Assembly (NCBI GenBank): GCA_030454225.1
Contig: JAKDRW010000012.1
Coordinates: 1-45,740, forward strand
Direction: 5' to 3'
From: Vreelandella subglaciescola
Lineage (GTDB): Bacteria; Pseudomonadota; Gammaproteobacteria; Pseudomonadales; Halomonadaceae
Length of the DNA: 45,740 bases
Below are positions 1-7,454 of this stretch, in pieces; the stretch's first letter is position 1, and each line of letters opens with the position of its first letter. The notes beneath the pieces were generated by a model, which worked only from the letters and a program-made list of their open reading frames with translations, was not told the DNA's origin and ran no database searches. The translations under genes were made by a program, and so were the position numbers.

Positions 1-1
1 A

Positions 2-838
2 CTCTCGACCGCCGCGGGCCACATCGTGGCTATCGGCGGTGCCGAGGATAAGACGTCGGATTTGCAAATCCTGAAACGGGTTTTTGCTCTGGCGCCGGAA
101 GGCAGCGATGAAGTCGCCGTCATCGCCTCTGCGAGTGGTATCCCCGAGCAGGTACTGCCTGCCTATCAAGCTGCTTTTGAGCGCCTGGGGGCGAGCCGCG
201 TTCATGCGCTGGATATACAGAACCGCAGGCAGGCCTCCGATCCCGACAACGTCCAGCTGATTCGCCAGAGCGGTGTGATTTTCTTTACCGGCGGTGACCA
301 GCTGCGCTTGACCAATGTGATCGGCGGCTCGGCGGCGCTGGATGCCATTCGTGAGCGCCTGATGGACGGCGCGGTGATTGCGGGCACCAGCGCGGGTGCG
401 GCGGCCTTGACGGGCACCATGATCTATAACGGTGACGCTGCGGATGCCCTGCGCAAGGGCGCCGTGAACATGGCCTTCGGCCTCGGCTTGGTCGACGGTC
501 TCATCATTGACAGCCACTTCCTTGCACGCGGGCGGTTCTCGCGCCTGATGGAAGTCGGGGCATCCAACCCGGGGCATCTGGGAGTAGGTCTGGGCGAGGA
601 TGCCGGTGTGATCGTGCATCCGAATCGGATCCTCGAAGCCATCGGCCCGGGGCACGTCATCATCATCGACAGCCGGGATATAGCAAGCTCCAATATTGCC
701 GATCTGTCGATGGGGGAGCCTGTCGCCGTCGAGAACATGATTCTTCATGCCATGGTCAGCGGTCACGGGTTTGATATCGATGCGCGGCGCTATCTCGTCG
801 CCGACGAGCTCACCGCCTTGCTGAAGAAACGCCAATGA
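2..838 (+). CDS. cphB: Cyanophycinase, 5' end outside window
   Basis: Serine peptidase-like hydrolase (S51 family) that cuts the cyanophycin polymer (Asp backbone with Arg side chains) into beta-Asp-Arg dipeptides in the cytoplasm. A GTG lies at 26, but the frame is open to the window edge and reads AAGHIVAIGGAEDK. The conserved family N-terminus therefore starts before the GTG, and the true start is probably upstream. The nucleophile motif GTSAGA is visible around nt 382-399 and is preceded by the family motif FFTGGDQ. The gene ends in an ATGA overlap with cphA, so the two are translationally coupled. The visible 270+ residues match the usual length of the family. The call is firm; only the start is open. 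Confidence 0.93.
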   Translation, partial: LSTAAGHIVAIGGAEDKTSDLQILKRVFALAPEGSDEVAVIASASGIPEQVLPAYQAAFERLGASRVHALDIQNRRQASDPDNVQLIRQSGVIFFTGGDQLRLTNVIGGSAALDAIRERLMDGAVIAGTSAGAAALTGTMIYNGDAADALRKGAVNMAFGLGLVDGLIIDSHFLARGRFSRLMEVGASNPGHLGVGLGEDAGVIVHPNRILEAIGPGHVIIIDSRDIASSNIADLSMGEPVAVENMILHAMVSGHGFDIDARRYLVADELTALLKKRQ

Positions 839-3477
839 ATATCCTGGAGCATCGAGCGCTTAGAGGCCCCAACTACTACAGCCGCTACCGGGCTATCTAT
901 ATGCGCCTGGATATTGGCGAACTCGAGGAGCGGCCCAGCGATACCCAGCCCGATATCGTCGAGCGTATCGGCGGGCTGCTTCCTACGCTGCAGGAGCACC
1001 GCTGCTCCGTTGGCCGTCCTGGCGGTTTTCTGGAGCGGCTGGCCCGGGGCACCTGGGCGGGACATATCGTTGAGCATGTGGCGATCGAGCTGCAGAATCT
1101 GATCGGCTTCTCGCTGGGTTACGGCAAGACGGTGGATTCCTACGACAGCGGTATCTACAACGTCGTCTACCGTTACCGGGACGAAGCCTGCGGGCTGGCG
1201 GCCGGGGTCGAAGCCGTGGCGCTCGTCGAGCGGTTGTACAGCGGTGATAATATCGACATGGGGGCAATCATCGATCGCCTGAAGAAGGTGCGTGATGATC
1301 ATATGCTGGGGCCGTCCACCGCGGCGATCGTTGATGCCGCGGAGCGTCGCGGGATCCCCTGGGAGCGTCTGAGCGAGAACAGCAGCTATCTTCAGCTGGG
1401 CCAGGGCCATCGTCAGCAGCGCATCCAGGCAACGGTCACCGGTCGTACCGATCTGATCAGCCATAGCATCGCCGGTGACAAGGGCTGGACCAAACAGTTG
1501 CTCGGCGATGCCGGAATCCCGGTGCCCTATGGCCGTGTTTGTGGTTCATTCGATGAGGCGCTCGAGGCGGTGGAGTCGATTGGCTATCCCGTCGCGGTGA
1601 AACCGTTGGAAGGCAATCACGGCCGTGGGGTAAGTACGGATATCCAGAACGATGCCGAGCTGCAGGAGGCCTTCGCCATCGCATCCAGGCACAATCCAGC
1701 GGTGATCGTCGAGCGATTCATCGACGGCGAGGACCATCGACTACTGGTGATTGACGGCAAGCTGGTCGCCGCGGCGCGGCGGCGCCCGGCCCATGTGATT
1801 GGCGATGGCATTGCCACGCTGCAGGCGCTGGTGGAACGAGAGAATCAGGATCCGCGTCGCGGAATCGGTCACGAAAATCTGCTCACCCGGATAGAGCTGG
1901 ATGAGCAGTCCCTACGCTTGATCGGTCAGCAAAGCCTGACCCTGCACAGCGTCATCCCCAAGGATGCCGTCATCTTTCTGAAGCCCACCGCGAACCTGAG
2001 CACCGGCGGCACTGCGACAGACGTGACCGACGATATTCATCCCGAGGTGCGCTATGTCGCGGAGCGCATCTCGCGCCTGGTCGGACTCGATATCATCGGC
2101 ATCGATCTGCTGGCGGAGAGTCTTTCCCGGCCCTTGGAAGATCAGTCCGCGGCGGTGGTCGAGGTCAACGCGGGGCCGGGGTTTCGCATGCACCTGTCGC
2201 CGACCCACGGCAAGGCGCGCGATGTCGGCCAACCGGTGGTCGACATGCTGTTCCCGGTCAGCGACGACAACGGCCGCATCCCCATCGTCGCGATCACCGG
2301 TACCAACGGCAAGACCACCACGGTACGCCTGCTCTCGCATCTACTGCGCCAGGCGGGCCGTAATGTCGGCATGGCCTGCACCGGCACCATCGAGATCGAC
2401 AACCATGTCGTTCTGCGCGGCGACTACAGCGGCCCCCAGGCGGCGGCCAGCGTGCTGCGCGAGCCCACGGTGGAGTACGCCGTTCTTGAGGTGGCCCGAG
2501 GTGGCATCATGCGTCGCGGCCTGGGCTTCGATGAATGCGACGTTGGCGTGCTGCTCAATATCGCCAGCGACCATCTGGGCGAGCGCGATATTCACACCCT
2601 GGATGAGCTGGCGCGATGCAAGGCGGTGGTGATTGACGCGGTTCGCCCCGAGGGGACGGCGGTGCTCAACGCCGACGATCCTCGCGTATTCGACAGCCGG
2701 GAGTGGGCCCGGGGCAATGTCGTCTTCTTTACTCTGGATCCGGGCTCGCCGGCCGTGCGTCAGCATGTCGAGGAGCATGGCGTGGCGTTCACCGTACACA
2801 ACGAGCGTATCGTTTTGCGCCAGGGCCAGGTTGAGGCCGAGGTGATTTCAGTGGTCGATGTGCCGCTCACCTTCGAAGGCCACGCCCACTTCAACGTCGC
2901 CAATGCGCTGGCCGCCAGCGCTGCCGCCTATGCCCTGGGGCTCTCCATTGGCGATATTCAGATGGGGCTGCAGACGTTCCATCCGACACCGGGGCAAAAT
3001 CCGGGGCGTACCAATCTTATCGAAGCGGACGGTATCCGCGTGCTGATCGACTATGGTCACAACGTGCCGGCCCTCGAGGCGCTGAGTGAGCTCGTCAGCC
3101 GTATTCCGGCGCGTCGCCGCATCGGCGTGGCAAGCGCCCCGGGCAATCGTCGGGACGAGGATTTGTTCGATCTCGGCGTTCATCTCGCCAGAATGCACGA
3201 TCAGGTGTTCATCTACGAGACCGACCCGCGCGGGCGGGCCATCGGGGAAGCCGCCGCTCTGCTGCGCGATGGCGCTGAGTCTGTTGCCGGCACCTGCCGT
3301 GTCGAGATCGTCATGCAGGAAGACCGGGCCGTCATCAGGGCGTTCGATGAAGCCAACGAGGGCGATCTGCTGGTGCTGCTGATCGATGATATCGACGGCG
3401 CCATCGAACACCTCAAGGGGCGCCAATTTTCATCGGCCTCGTCGAGCGACGATGGCGGACCATCAACGACGCCATAG
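835..3477 (+). CDS. cphA: Cyanophycin synthetase
   Basis: ATP-dependent ligase that extends cyanophycin by adding Asp to the backbone and Arg to each side chain. At 880 residues it has the usual family length and order. An N-terminal family domain covers about residues 1-160. An ATP-grasp domain follows at about 215-480, with a grasp-type stretch VAVKPLEGNHGRGVSTD. A Mur-ligase-like domain then starts with the P-loop GTNGKTTT near residue 488 and ends near 870. Its ATG lies inside the cphB stop (ATGA), so the polymer-making and polymer-cutting enzymes share one mRNA. No frameshift or missing motif was seen. Confidence 0.97.
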   Translation: MNILEHRALRGPNYYSRYRAIYMRLDIGELEERPSDTQPDIVERIGGLLPTLQEHRCSVGRPGGFLERLARGTWAGHIVEHVAIELQNLIGFSLGYGKTVDSYDSGIYNVVYRYRDEACGLAAGVEAVALVERLYSGDNIDMGAIIDRLKKVRDDHMLGPSTAAIVDAAERRGIPWERLSENSSYLQLGQGHRQQRIQATVTGRTDLISHSIAGDKGWTKQLLGDAGIPVPYGRVCGSFDEALEAVESIGYPVAVKPLEGNHGRGVSTDIQNDAELQEAFAIASRHNPAVIVERFIDGEDHRLLVIDGKLVAAARRRPAHVIGDGIATLQALVERENQDPRRGIGHENLLTRIELDEQSLRLIGQQSLTLHSVIPKDAVIFLKPTANLSTGGTATDVTDDIHPEVRYVAERISRLVGLDIIGIDLLAESLSRPLEDQSAAVVEVNAGPGFRMHLSPTHGKARDVGQPVVDMLFPVSDDNGRIPIVAITGTNGKTTTVRLLSHLLRQAGRNVGMACTGTIEIDNHVVLRGDYSGPQAAASVLREPTVEYAVLEVARGGIMRRGLGFDECDVGVLLNIASDHLGERDIHTLDELARCKAVVIDAVRPEGTAVLNADDPRVFDSREWARGNVVFFTLDPGSPAVRQHVEEHGVAFTVHNERIVLRQGQVEAEVISVVDVPLTFEGHAHFNVANALAASAAAYALGLSIGDIQMGLQTFHPTPGQNPGRTNLIEADGIRVLIDYGHNVPALEALSELVSRIPARRRIGVASAPGNRRDEDLFDLGVHLARMHDQVFIYETDPRGRAIGEAAALLRDGAESVAGTCRVEIVMQEDRAVIRAFDEANEGDLLVLLIDDIDGAIEHLKGRQFSSASSSDDGGPSTTP

Positions 3478-3512
3478 ATACTCTGCCTCCCACACTACAG
3501 GCGATCCGCGCC

Positions 3513-4670
3513 ATGCCCCTTGATCAAGCCACGCCATTGCTGACCCTGCTGCGGGTTGGTCGACTCTACACACCGGCGCCGGCCGACGAGACGGATATCC
3601 TGATTGCCGGCGGTCGCATCGCCGCGCTGGGGCGCGATCTTGCCATTCCAGAAGGCTGGCCGGTGACCCTGGTAGAGGTGCCGAAGCTGACCGCCGTGCC
3701 GGCCTTCATCGATCAGCACGTGCATGTCACCGGGGGCGGCGGTGAAGGCGGTTGCGGCACCCGCTGCCCGGAGATCACCGCCGATGAGATCGCGAGCATG
3801 GGGATCGCAACGGTGGTGGGGGTGCTGGGGACAGATGGCATCAGCCGCAGCCCGGCGGATCTGCTGGCAAAGGTGCGCGGGCTACGGGCGGAAGGCATTT
3901 CGGCCTATATGTACACCGGGGCGTATCGCGTGCCGCCGCCGACCTTGACCGGTGATCTTCAGCGTGACCTGGCCTGGATTCCCGAGGTCATCGGCCTGGG
4001 CGAACTGGCGATTTCGGATCATCGCTCGAGCCAGCCGCGCCAGGACGAGATCGAGCGGCTGGTGAGCGACGTACGGGTGGGCGCCATGCTGGCGGGTAAG
4101 CGCGGTATCTGTCATTTTCATCTCGGTGATGGCAAACGCGGGCTGGAGCCGCTGCGCCGTCTATTGACCGAGACCGAGATTCCCGCGGATCAGGTCATTC
4201 CTACCCATGTGAACCGTCATCGCGCGCTGCTCGAAGAGGCCGCAGACTATGCCTTGACTCTTGATGCCTGCGTGGATGTGACCGCTTTCGAGGACGCTGG
4301 CGAAGGGCTTTCAGCGTTTGACGCGGTTGCTTTTCTGCTCGAGCGCGGCGTCCCCGCAGAACGCATTACCCTGAGTTCCGACTGCAACGGCAGCCTGCCG
4401 GAGTTCGATGCCAAGGGCGAGTACTTAGGGATGCGGGTAGCGCGCAACACCGCTTTGATAACGGACTGGCGGCGTCTGGTGCGCGAGCAGGTGCTGCCGC
4501 TGGAACAGGCCCTGGGGCTGATTTCGGGCAACGTGGCCCGGGTGCTCGGGCTGCACGCCCGCAAGGGGTGTTTAGCCGTGGGTTTCGATGCGGATATAGC
4601 CCTGCTTGACGACGAGCTGCGCCCGCAAATGACCTTCGTGGCCGGACGCTGTCTTTACGGCGCAAGGTAG
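3513..4670 (+). CDS. iadA: Isoaspartyl (beta-aspartyl) dipeptidase
   Basis: Amidohydrolase-superfamily metallopeptidase that hydrolyses beta-Asp-X dipeptides. Next to cphB and cphA it would split the beta-Asp-Arg released by cyanophycinase into free Asp and Arg. Its 385 residues fit the family. Visible metal-site motifs are HVH after FIDQ (near nt 3718), HFHLGDGKRG (near nt 4114), PTHVNRH (near nt 4201) and the active-site aspartate in LSSDCNG (near nt 4372). It starts 35 bp after cphA with a weak AGGCGA-type ribosome site, and is probably the third gene of the same operon. The role in cyanophycin breakdown is inferred from position. Confidence 0.95.
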   Translation: MPLDQATPLLTLLRVGRLYTPAPADETDILIAGGRIAALGRDLAIPEGWPVTLVEVPKLTAVPAFIDQHVHVTGGGGEGGCGTRCPEITADEIASMGIATVVGVLGTDGISRSPADLLAKVRGLRAEGISAYMYTGAYRVPPPTLTGDLQRDLAWIPEVIGLGELAISDHRSSQPRQDEIERLVSDVRVGAMLAGKRGICHFHLGDGKRGLEPLRRLLTETEIPADQVIPTHVNRHRALLEEAADYALTLDACVDVTAFEDAGEGLSAFDAVAFLLERGVPAERITLSSDCNGSLPEFDAKGEYLGMRVARNTALITDWRRLVREQVLPLEQALGLISGNVARVLGLHARKGCLAVGFDADIALLDDELRPQMTFVAGRCLYGAR

Positions 4671-4718
4671 CAAAATGGCCAGCGGGTGATGGCGTTGCCG
4701 TATTTGGGTGGGGGCTAA

Positions 4719-4904
4719 ATGTCGATCATCGACATGCAAAGCCGGACAAGAAGCTTGCTGTTGAGCCTCTGGGAAGACGACGGCGCGGTGATCGTCTACG
4801 ATGGCGATACGCTAAAAGAGCTTGAGCGCATGCCCATGAGCAAGCCCTCGGGCAAATATAACGTGTGGAACAAGACGCGCTATGAAGAAGGTGCCAGCCA
4901 TTAG
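4719..4904 (+). pseudogene. C-terminal relic of a heme d1-type nir protein (NirN/NirF/NirS-like)
   Basis: The small frame encodes 61 residues. From about nt 4755 onward it reads like the last 50 residues of the cytochrome cd1/heme d1 beta-propeller family: a VYDGDTLKE strand, then KPSGKYNVWNKTRYEEG and the terminal SH. NirF and NirN end in a very similar way. Full-length relatives have 390-500 residues, so most of the gene is missing, and upstream sequence up to iadA shows no more of it. The first dozen residues are unlike the family and come from whatever was joined here. I read it as a non-functional remnant of a lost nir cluster. Which of NirN, NirF or NirS it came from cannot be decided. 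Confidence 0.62.
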
Positions 4905-4959
4905 AGTCTGTTTTTATTCACACCCGTTTATTCATGTTAAGTGAGATAAGGAGGCCAAT

Positions 4960-5352
4960 ATGGCCATTTCCAGCTTTAACGAACTTCTCGGCGAGGCGCG
5001 CAGCCAGCCCCGCCCCCAGCGGCTGTTATTGGTATTTGCCAAGGCTGAACTGCCGGACTTCCCCGACGACGATCAGCGCCGCCAGTTCGAGCAGGGCGAG
5101 GGTGGCGTGCTGGTACCGACCGTCTGCGCCGATAAAACCCCGGACGAGCTTGAAGATATGAACGCACTGCTTAAAGAAGCCGAGCAGACCGGTGCCGAGT
5201 GGGAGCTGTTTTTCGTCGCCGGCATGGACGACCCCCAGGACGACGACGAAATCCAGAAGCAGCTGACCAAAATGACCGAGTCGCTGCAGATGGGCAACGT
5301 CGGCTCGTTTATCGCCTTTGATAAGCAGGGTGAGGCGCTGAGCCTGGCTTAG
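4960..5352 (+). CDS. Small acidic conserved hypothetical protein
   Basis: A 130-residue acidic cytoplasmic protein with no signal peptide or membrane segment. A strong ribosome site (AAGGAGG) precedes the ATG. The sequence resembles a family common in proteobacteria that databases sometimes label, without basis I know of, as 'ribonucleotide reductase subunit alpha'. Features are the start MAISSFNELL, a block LLLVFAKAELPDF, a conserved VPTVCADKTPDEL stretch and a C-terminal IAFDKQGE. Its length is too short for a reductase and no catalytic motif is visible. It stands alone between the nir relic and the convergent srf operon. Function unknown. Confidence 0.8.
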   Translation: MAISSFNELLGEARSQPRPQRLLLVFAKAELPDFPDDDQRRQFEQGEGGVLVPTVCADKTPDELEDMNALLKEAEQTGAEWELFFVAGMDDPQDDDEIQKQLTKMTESLQMGNVGSFIAFDKQGEALSLA

Positions 5353-5530
5353 CTATAGTCGAGGTGCCGGAATTCAACGGCCCGCCGAGTGTCAGAAGAC
5401 CGAGATGCGGAAAGAGTTCCGCAGGCTGAGCGAGCAGCGGGAGAGCGGTGAGTAATGGACGGCAGGCCGCCTGCCATACGGTCAAAGGGCAAGGCAGTCG
5501 GCGTTTGACGGTGGATGCATTGCTTATTTG

Positions 5531-5574
5531 CCCTCCTTATGACTGCGCTATAGCCTTTGTCACGGTGGAGGGCG
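5531..5574. other. Inverted repeat between convergent genes
   Basis: GCCCTCC at 5531 and GGAGGGC at 5568 pair as a 7-bp stem around a 30-nt spacer in the gap between the + strand hypothetical gene and the end of the - strand srf operon. A 6-bp hairpin (GCGGAA-AGAG-TTCCGC) also lies at 5407-5422. They could help end transcription from either side, but neither is followed by a clear T run, so a terminator call is not secure. Confidence 0.3.
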
Positions 5575-5582
5575 ATATATCA

Positions 5583-6074
5583 TCAGTGCTTGCGGGCGTT
5601 GGCCAGACGCTCAACGTTCAGCGCAATCGAGAGCATGAGAATCAGGCCTTCTTTTGCCAGCGACATGACAATCACGGAGAAGTACGTGTAAATCAGCCCG
5701 GAAATCAGCACCCAAAAAGCGTAACCCATACCGGGGCCGTAGGGGCTGCTCGCCAAGGTAAACGCGGAGAAGGCTGTAAAAAGCAGGGTGATGATGACGC
5801 CACCGAACCAGGACAGGAAGATAAGCCCATCCCATGACGCACGGAACCAGTCGAGTACCGGGAACTCCGAACGAACGGCGTTATCTTCGACACTTTTTTT
5901 GGGCTGGCGCATCTCAGAAAGCCGCAGCGCGGCCCCCTTCCAGATTGACCACGGAATGGTGAAAAAGCGCACGATGCAGACAAATAGCGCGCTGATGAGC
6001 GCCGGTAAAATGGCGTTGCCAATATCGTTATGATCGGGCGCGGCCGCGTTGGGCGTGGTGTTTTCCTGGTTCAT
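5583..6074 (-). CDS. Inner-membrane protein, last gene of the srf operon
   Basis: A 163-residue protein with about three hydrophobic segments: NAILPALISALFVCIV near residues 20-36, FLSWFGGVIITLLF near 91-104, and a C-terminal pair from YAFWVLISGLIYTYF. Between the first two is a charged loop. I do not recognise the family. It begins about 100 bp after the preceding lipoprotein gene, with a usable AAAGGA ribosome site. Because it lies on the same strand at the end of a run of close genes, it probably belongs to the srf operon, although the gap and the hairpin at about 6125-6150 could reduce its expression. Confidence 0.75.
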   Translation of the reverse strand: MNQENTTPNAAAPDHNDIGNAILPALISALFVCIVRFFTIPWSIWKGAALRLSEMRQPKKSVEDNAVRSEFPVLDWFRASWDGLIFLSWFGGVIITLLFTAFSAFTLASSPYGPGMGYAFWVLISGLIYTYFSVIVMSLAKEGLILMLSIALNVERLANARKH

Positions 6075-6124
6075 TAAGAAAAAATCCTTTTAGCGATTGA
6101 GTTGATAATGCGGTGCGCGTAACT

Positions 6125-6150
6125 CTCCCCCCGGAAACCCCGGGAGGAGG
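6125..6150 (-). other. GC-rich hairpin in the intergenic gap of the srf operon
   Basis: A CCCCCCGG run pairs imperfectly with CCGGGAGG across an AAAC loop. It lies between the second lipoprotein gene and the distal membrane-protein gene. It has no T run, so it may act as an mRNA-stability or partial-attenuation element rather than a full terminator. Confidence 0.3.
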
Positions 6151-6174
6151 GGCTTGGCAGTGGCTGGGTGTATT

Positions 6175-6663
6175 TCAGTAACCCAGACTTTCCTGTAGCC
6201 GGCTGACCTGGGACTGCAGAGATTTCAAGTGTGCCTGCCTTTCTTCTAAGCTGCGGCTGTCGCCGGCCTGCGGGCCTTGCTGCATTTTATCTTCCAGCGA
6301 GTTGAGCTGTTGCTGGAGACCCAGCTGCTCGCCGGTATGCTGCTGCAATCGGCTAATCAACCAGCGCATGGAATGCTCAAGATTATCCTGTTCGGCCCGA
6401 GTCACTTTCAGCTCGTTTTGCGTCGCATGCTGCTGCGCCTCGATTTGCTCAAGCACGTCGCGTAGCAGTGCGTTTTCTTCGCGATCGAGCAGTACCTGCT
6501 GTTCGTTGGCATCGACGCGTGCGCGGTAGCCGCCGCCCACATCGCAAGACAGCTTGGTCACCAGGCTGGCATCGCCGTCAGAGGCCACGCAGCCATCCGA
6601 GGTTGTGGCACAGCCCGCCAGGATGCTCATCCCGGCGGCCATGGCAATAAGTTTAAGCTGCAT
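6175..6663 (-). CDS. Coiled-coil outer-envelope lipoprotein
   Basis: Predicted lipoprotein of 162 residues. The chosen ATG at 6661-6663 has an AAGGAG ribosome site and gives a clean signal peptide with lipobox LAGC (Cys18). The longer upstream frame would add residues without a signal. After a short Cys-containing region (residues 18-45), the rest is rich in Glu, Gln, Leu and Arg with heptad-like spacing (LLRDVLEQIEAQQHATQNEL and on), typical of a long coiled coil. It starts 10 bp after a second coiled-coil lipoprotein gene, and the two may form a periplasmic rod or spacer. Family not recognised. Confidence 0.82.
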   Translation of the reverse strand: MQLKLIAMAAGMSILAGCATTSDGCVASDGDASLVTKLSCDVGGGYRARVDANEQQVLLDREENALLRDVLEQIEAQQHATQNELKVTRAEQDNLEHSMRWLISRLQQHTGEQLGLQQQLNSLEDKMQQGPQAGDSRSLEERQAHLKSLQSQVSRLQESLGY

Positions 6664-6673
6664 AACCGGCTCC

Positions 6674-7411
6674 TTAGCCCAGGGTAATCGCGGAACGCAT
6701 CTGGTAAAGGTCATCGACCTCTTGCTGAAGGGCCAGCACGCGGTCGTTCATTTGACCGATGTTTTGCTCGACCTGCTGGATTTCTTCGGGCGAGGCTGCC
6801 TGGCGTTCCTGCGCGGCAACGTCCTGGTATTCCGCCACGGATTTCTCCATGTTGCTGACGTCGCGGCGTAGGATCTCGATGTTGCTGTCGATACCGGCCA
6901 GCTCGCGCTCGGCGGACTCGCGCTCAAGCGTTTGGCTTTCCATCTTGTCCTGCAGGGCGACAATGCGCGCACGATCGTCGGCCATGACCTGGCGTGCCGT
7001 CTCTGTGCGCTTTACCACCTTGGCGGTATCGGCTTGAATATCCTGGCTCATGACCGCCAGGCGCTCTTCGCTTGAAGCGTATTCGCTGCGACGCTGGTCA
7101 AGATAGTAGTTGGAACCCATGGCCACGCCGCAGGCGGCGATCCCGGCCGCCACAGCGCAGACCGTTTTATTGCCCGAATTGCTGAGCATGCAGCCCATTA
7201 CGCCGACGGCAGCGCCTCCGGCACAGGCCTGAAAGCCGCTTTTGCTGAAAAACTCGGCGTCGTTGCCCTGGGTAAGGCGCGAGTCAGCGCTGTTGCTGGA
7301 GCTGCCCGGAAGCAGGCTGCTGCCGGTGGAGGCACAGCCGGCAAGAGCGAGCGACCCGGCGACGGCCGACGTCAGCAGCAGCTTTTTGAGCATGCGGGTG
7401 GTTTTATTCAT
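6674..7411 (-). CDS. Coiled-coil lipoprotein with glycine-rich membrane-like segment
   Basis: Predicted lipoprotein of 245 residues with lipobox ALAGC (Cys26). Residues 60-100 hold a Gly/Ala/Cys-rich stretch (ACAGGAAVGVMGCML, then VCAVAAGIAACGVAMG) resembling the glycine-zipper segments of envelope proteins. From about residue 110 to the end the sequence is a continuous heptad-like coiled coil. It follows the SUMF1-fold gene by 43 bp and leads into the second lipoprotein gene. The family is not recognised. The shared design of the two lipoproteins suggests paired structural parts of one complex; that is inference. Confidence 0.82.
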   Translation of the reverse strand: MNKTTRMLKKLLLTSAVAGSLALAGCASTGSSLLPGSSSNSADSRLTQGNDAEFFSKSGFQACAGGAAVGVMGCMLSNSGNKTVCAVAAGIAACGVAMGSNYYLDQRRSEYASSEERLAVMSQDIQADTAKVVKRTETARQVMADDRARIVALQDKMESQTLERESAERELAGIDSNIEILRRDVSNMEKSVAEYQDVAAQERQAASPEEIQQVEQNIGQMNDRVLALQQEVDDLYQMRSAITLG

Positions 7412-7454
7412 GGTGCGGTTCCCTTTTTTATGTGATCGCTTGATCGTTATTGCG

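Noticed and set aside
5448..5837. 129-codon + strand frame
   Set aside because: Mostly antisense to the membrane-protein gene and without a ribosome site or recognisable sequence.
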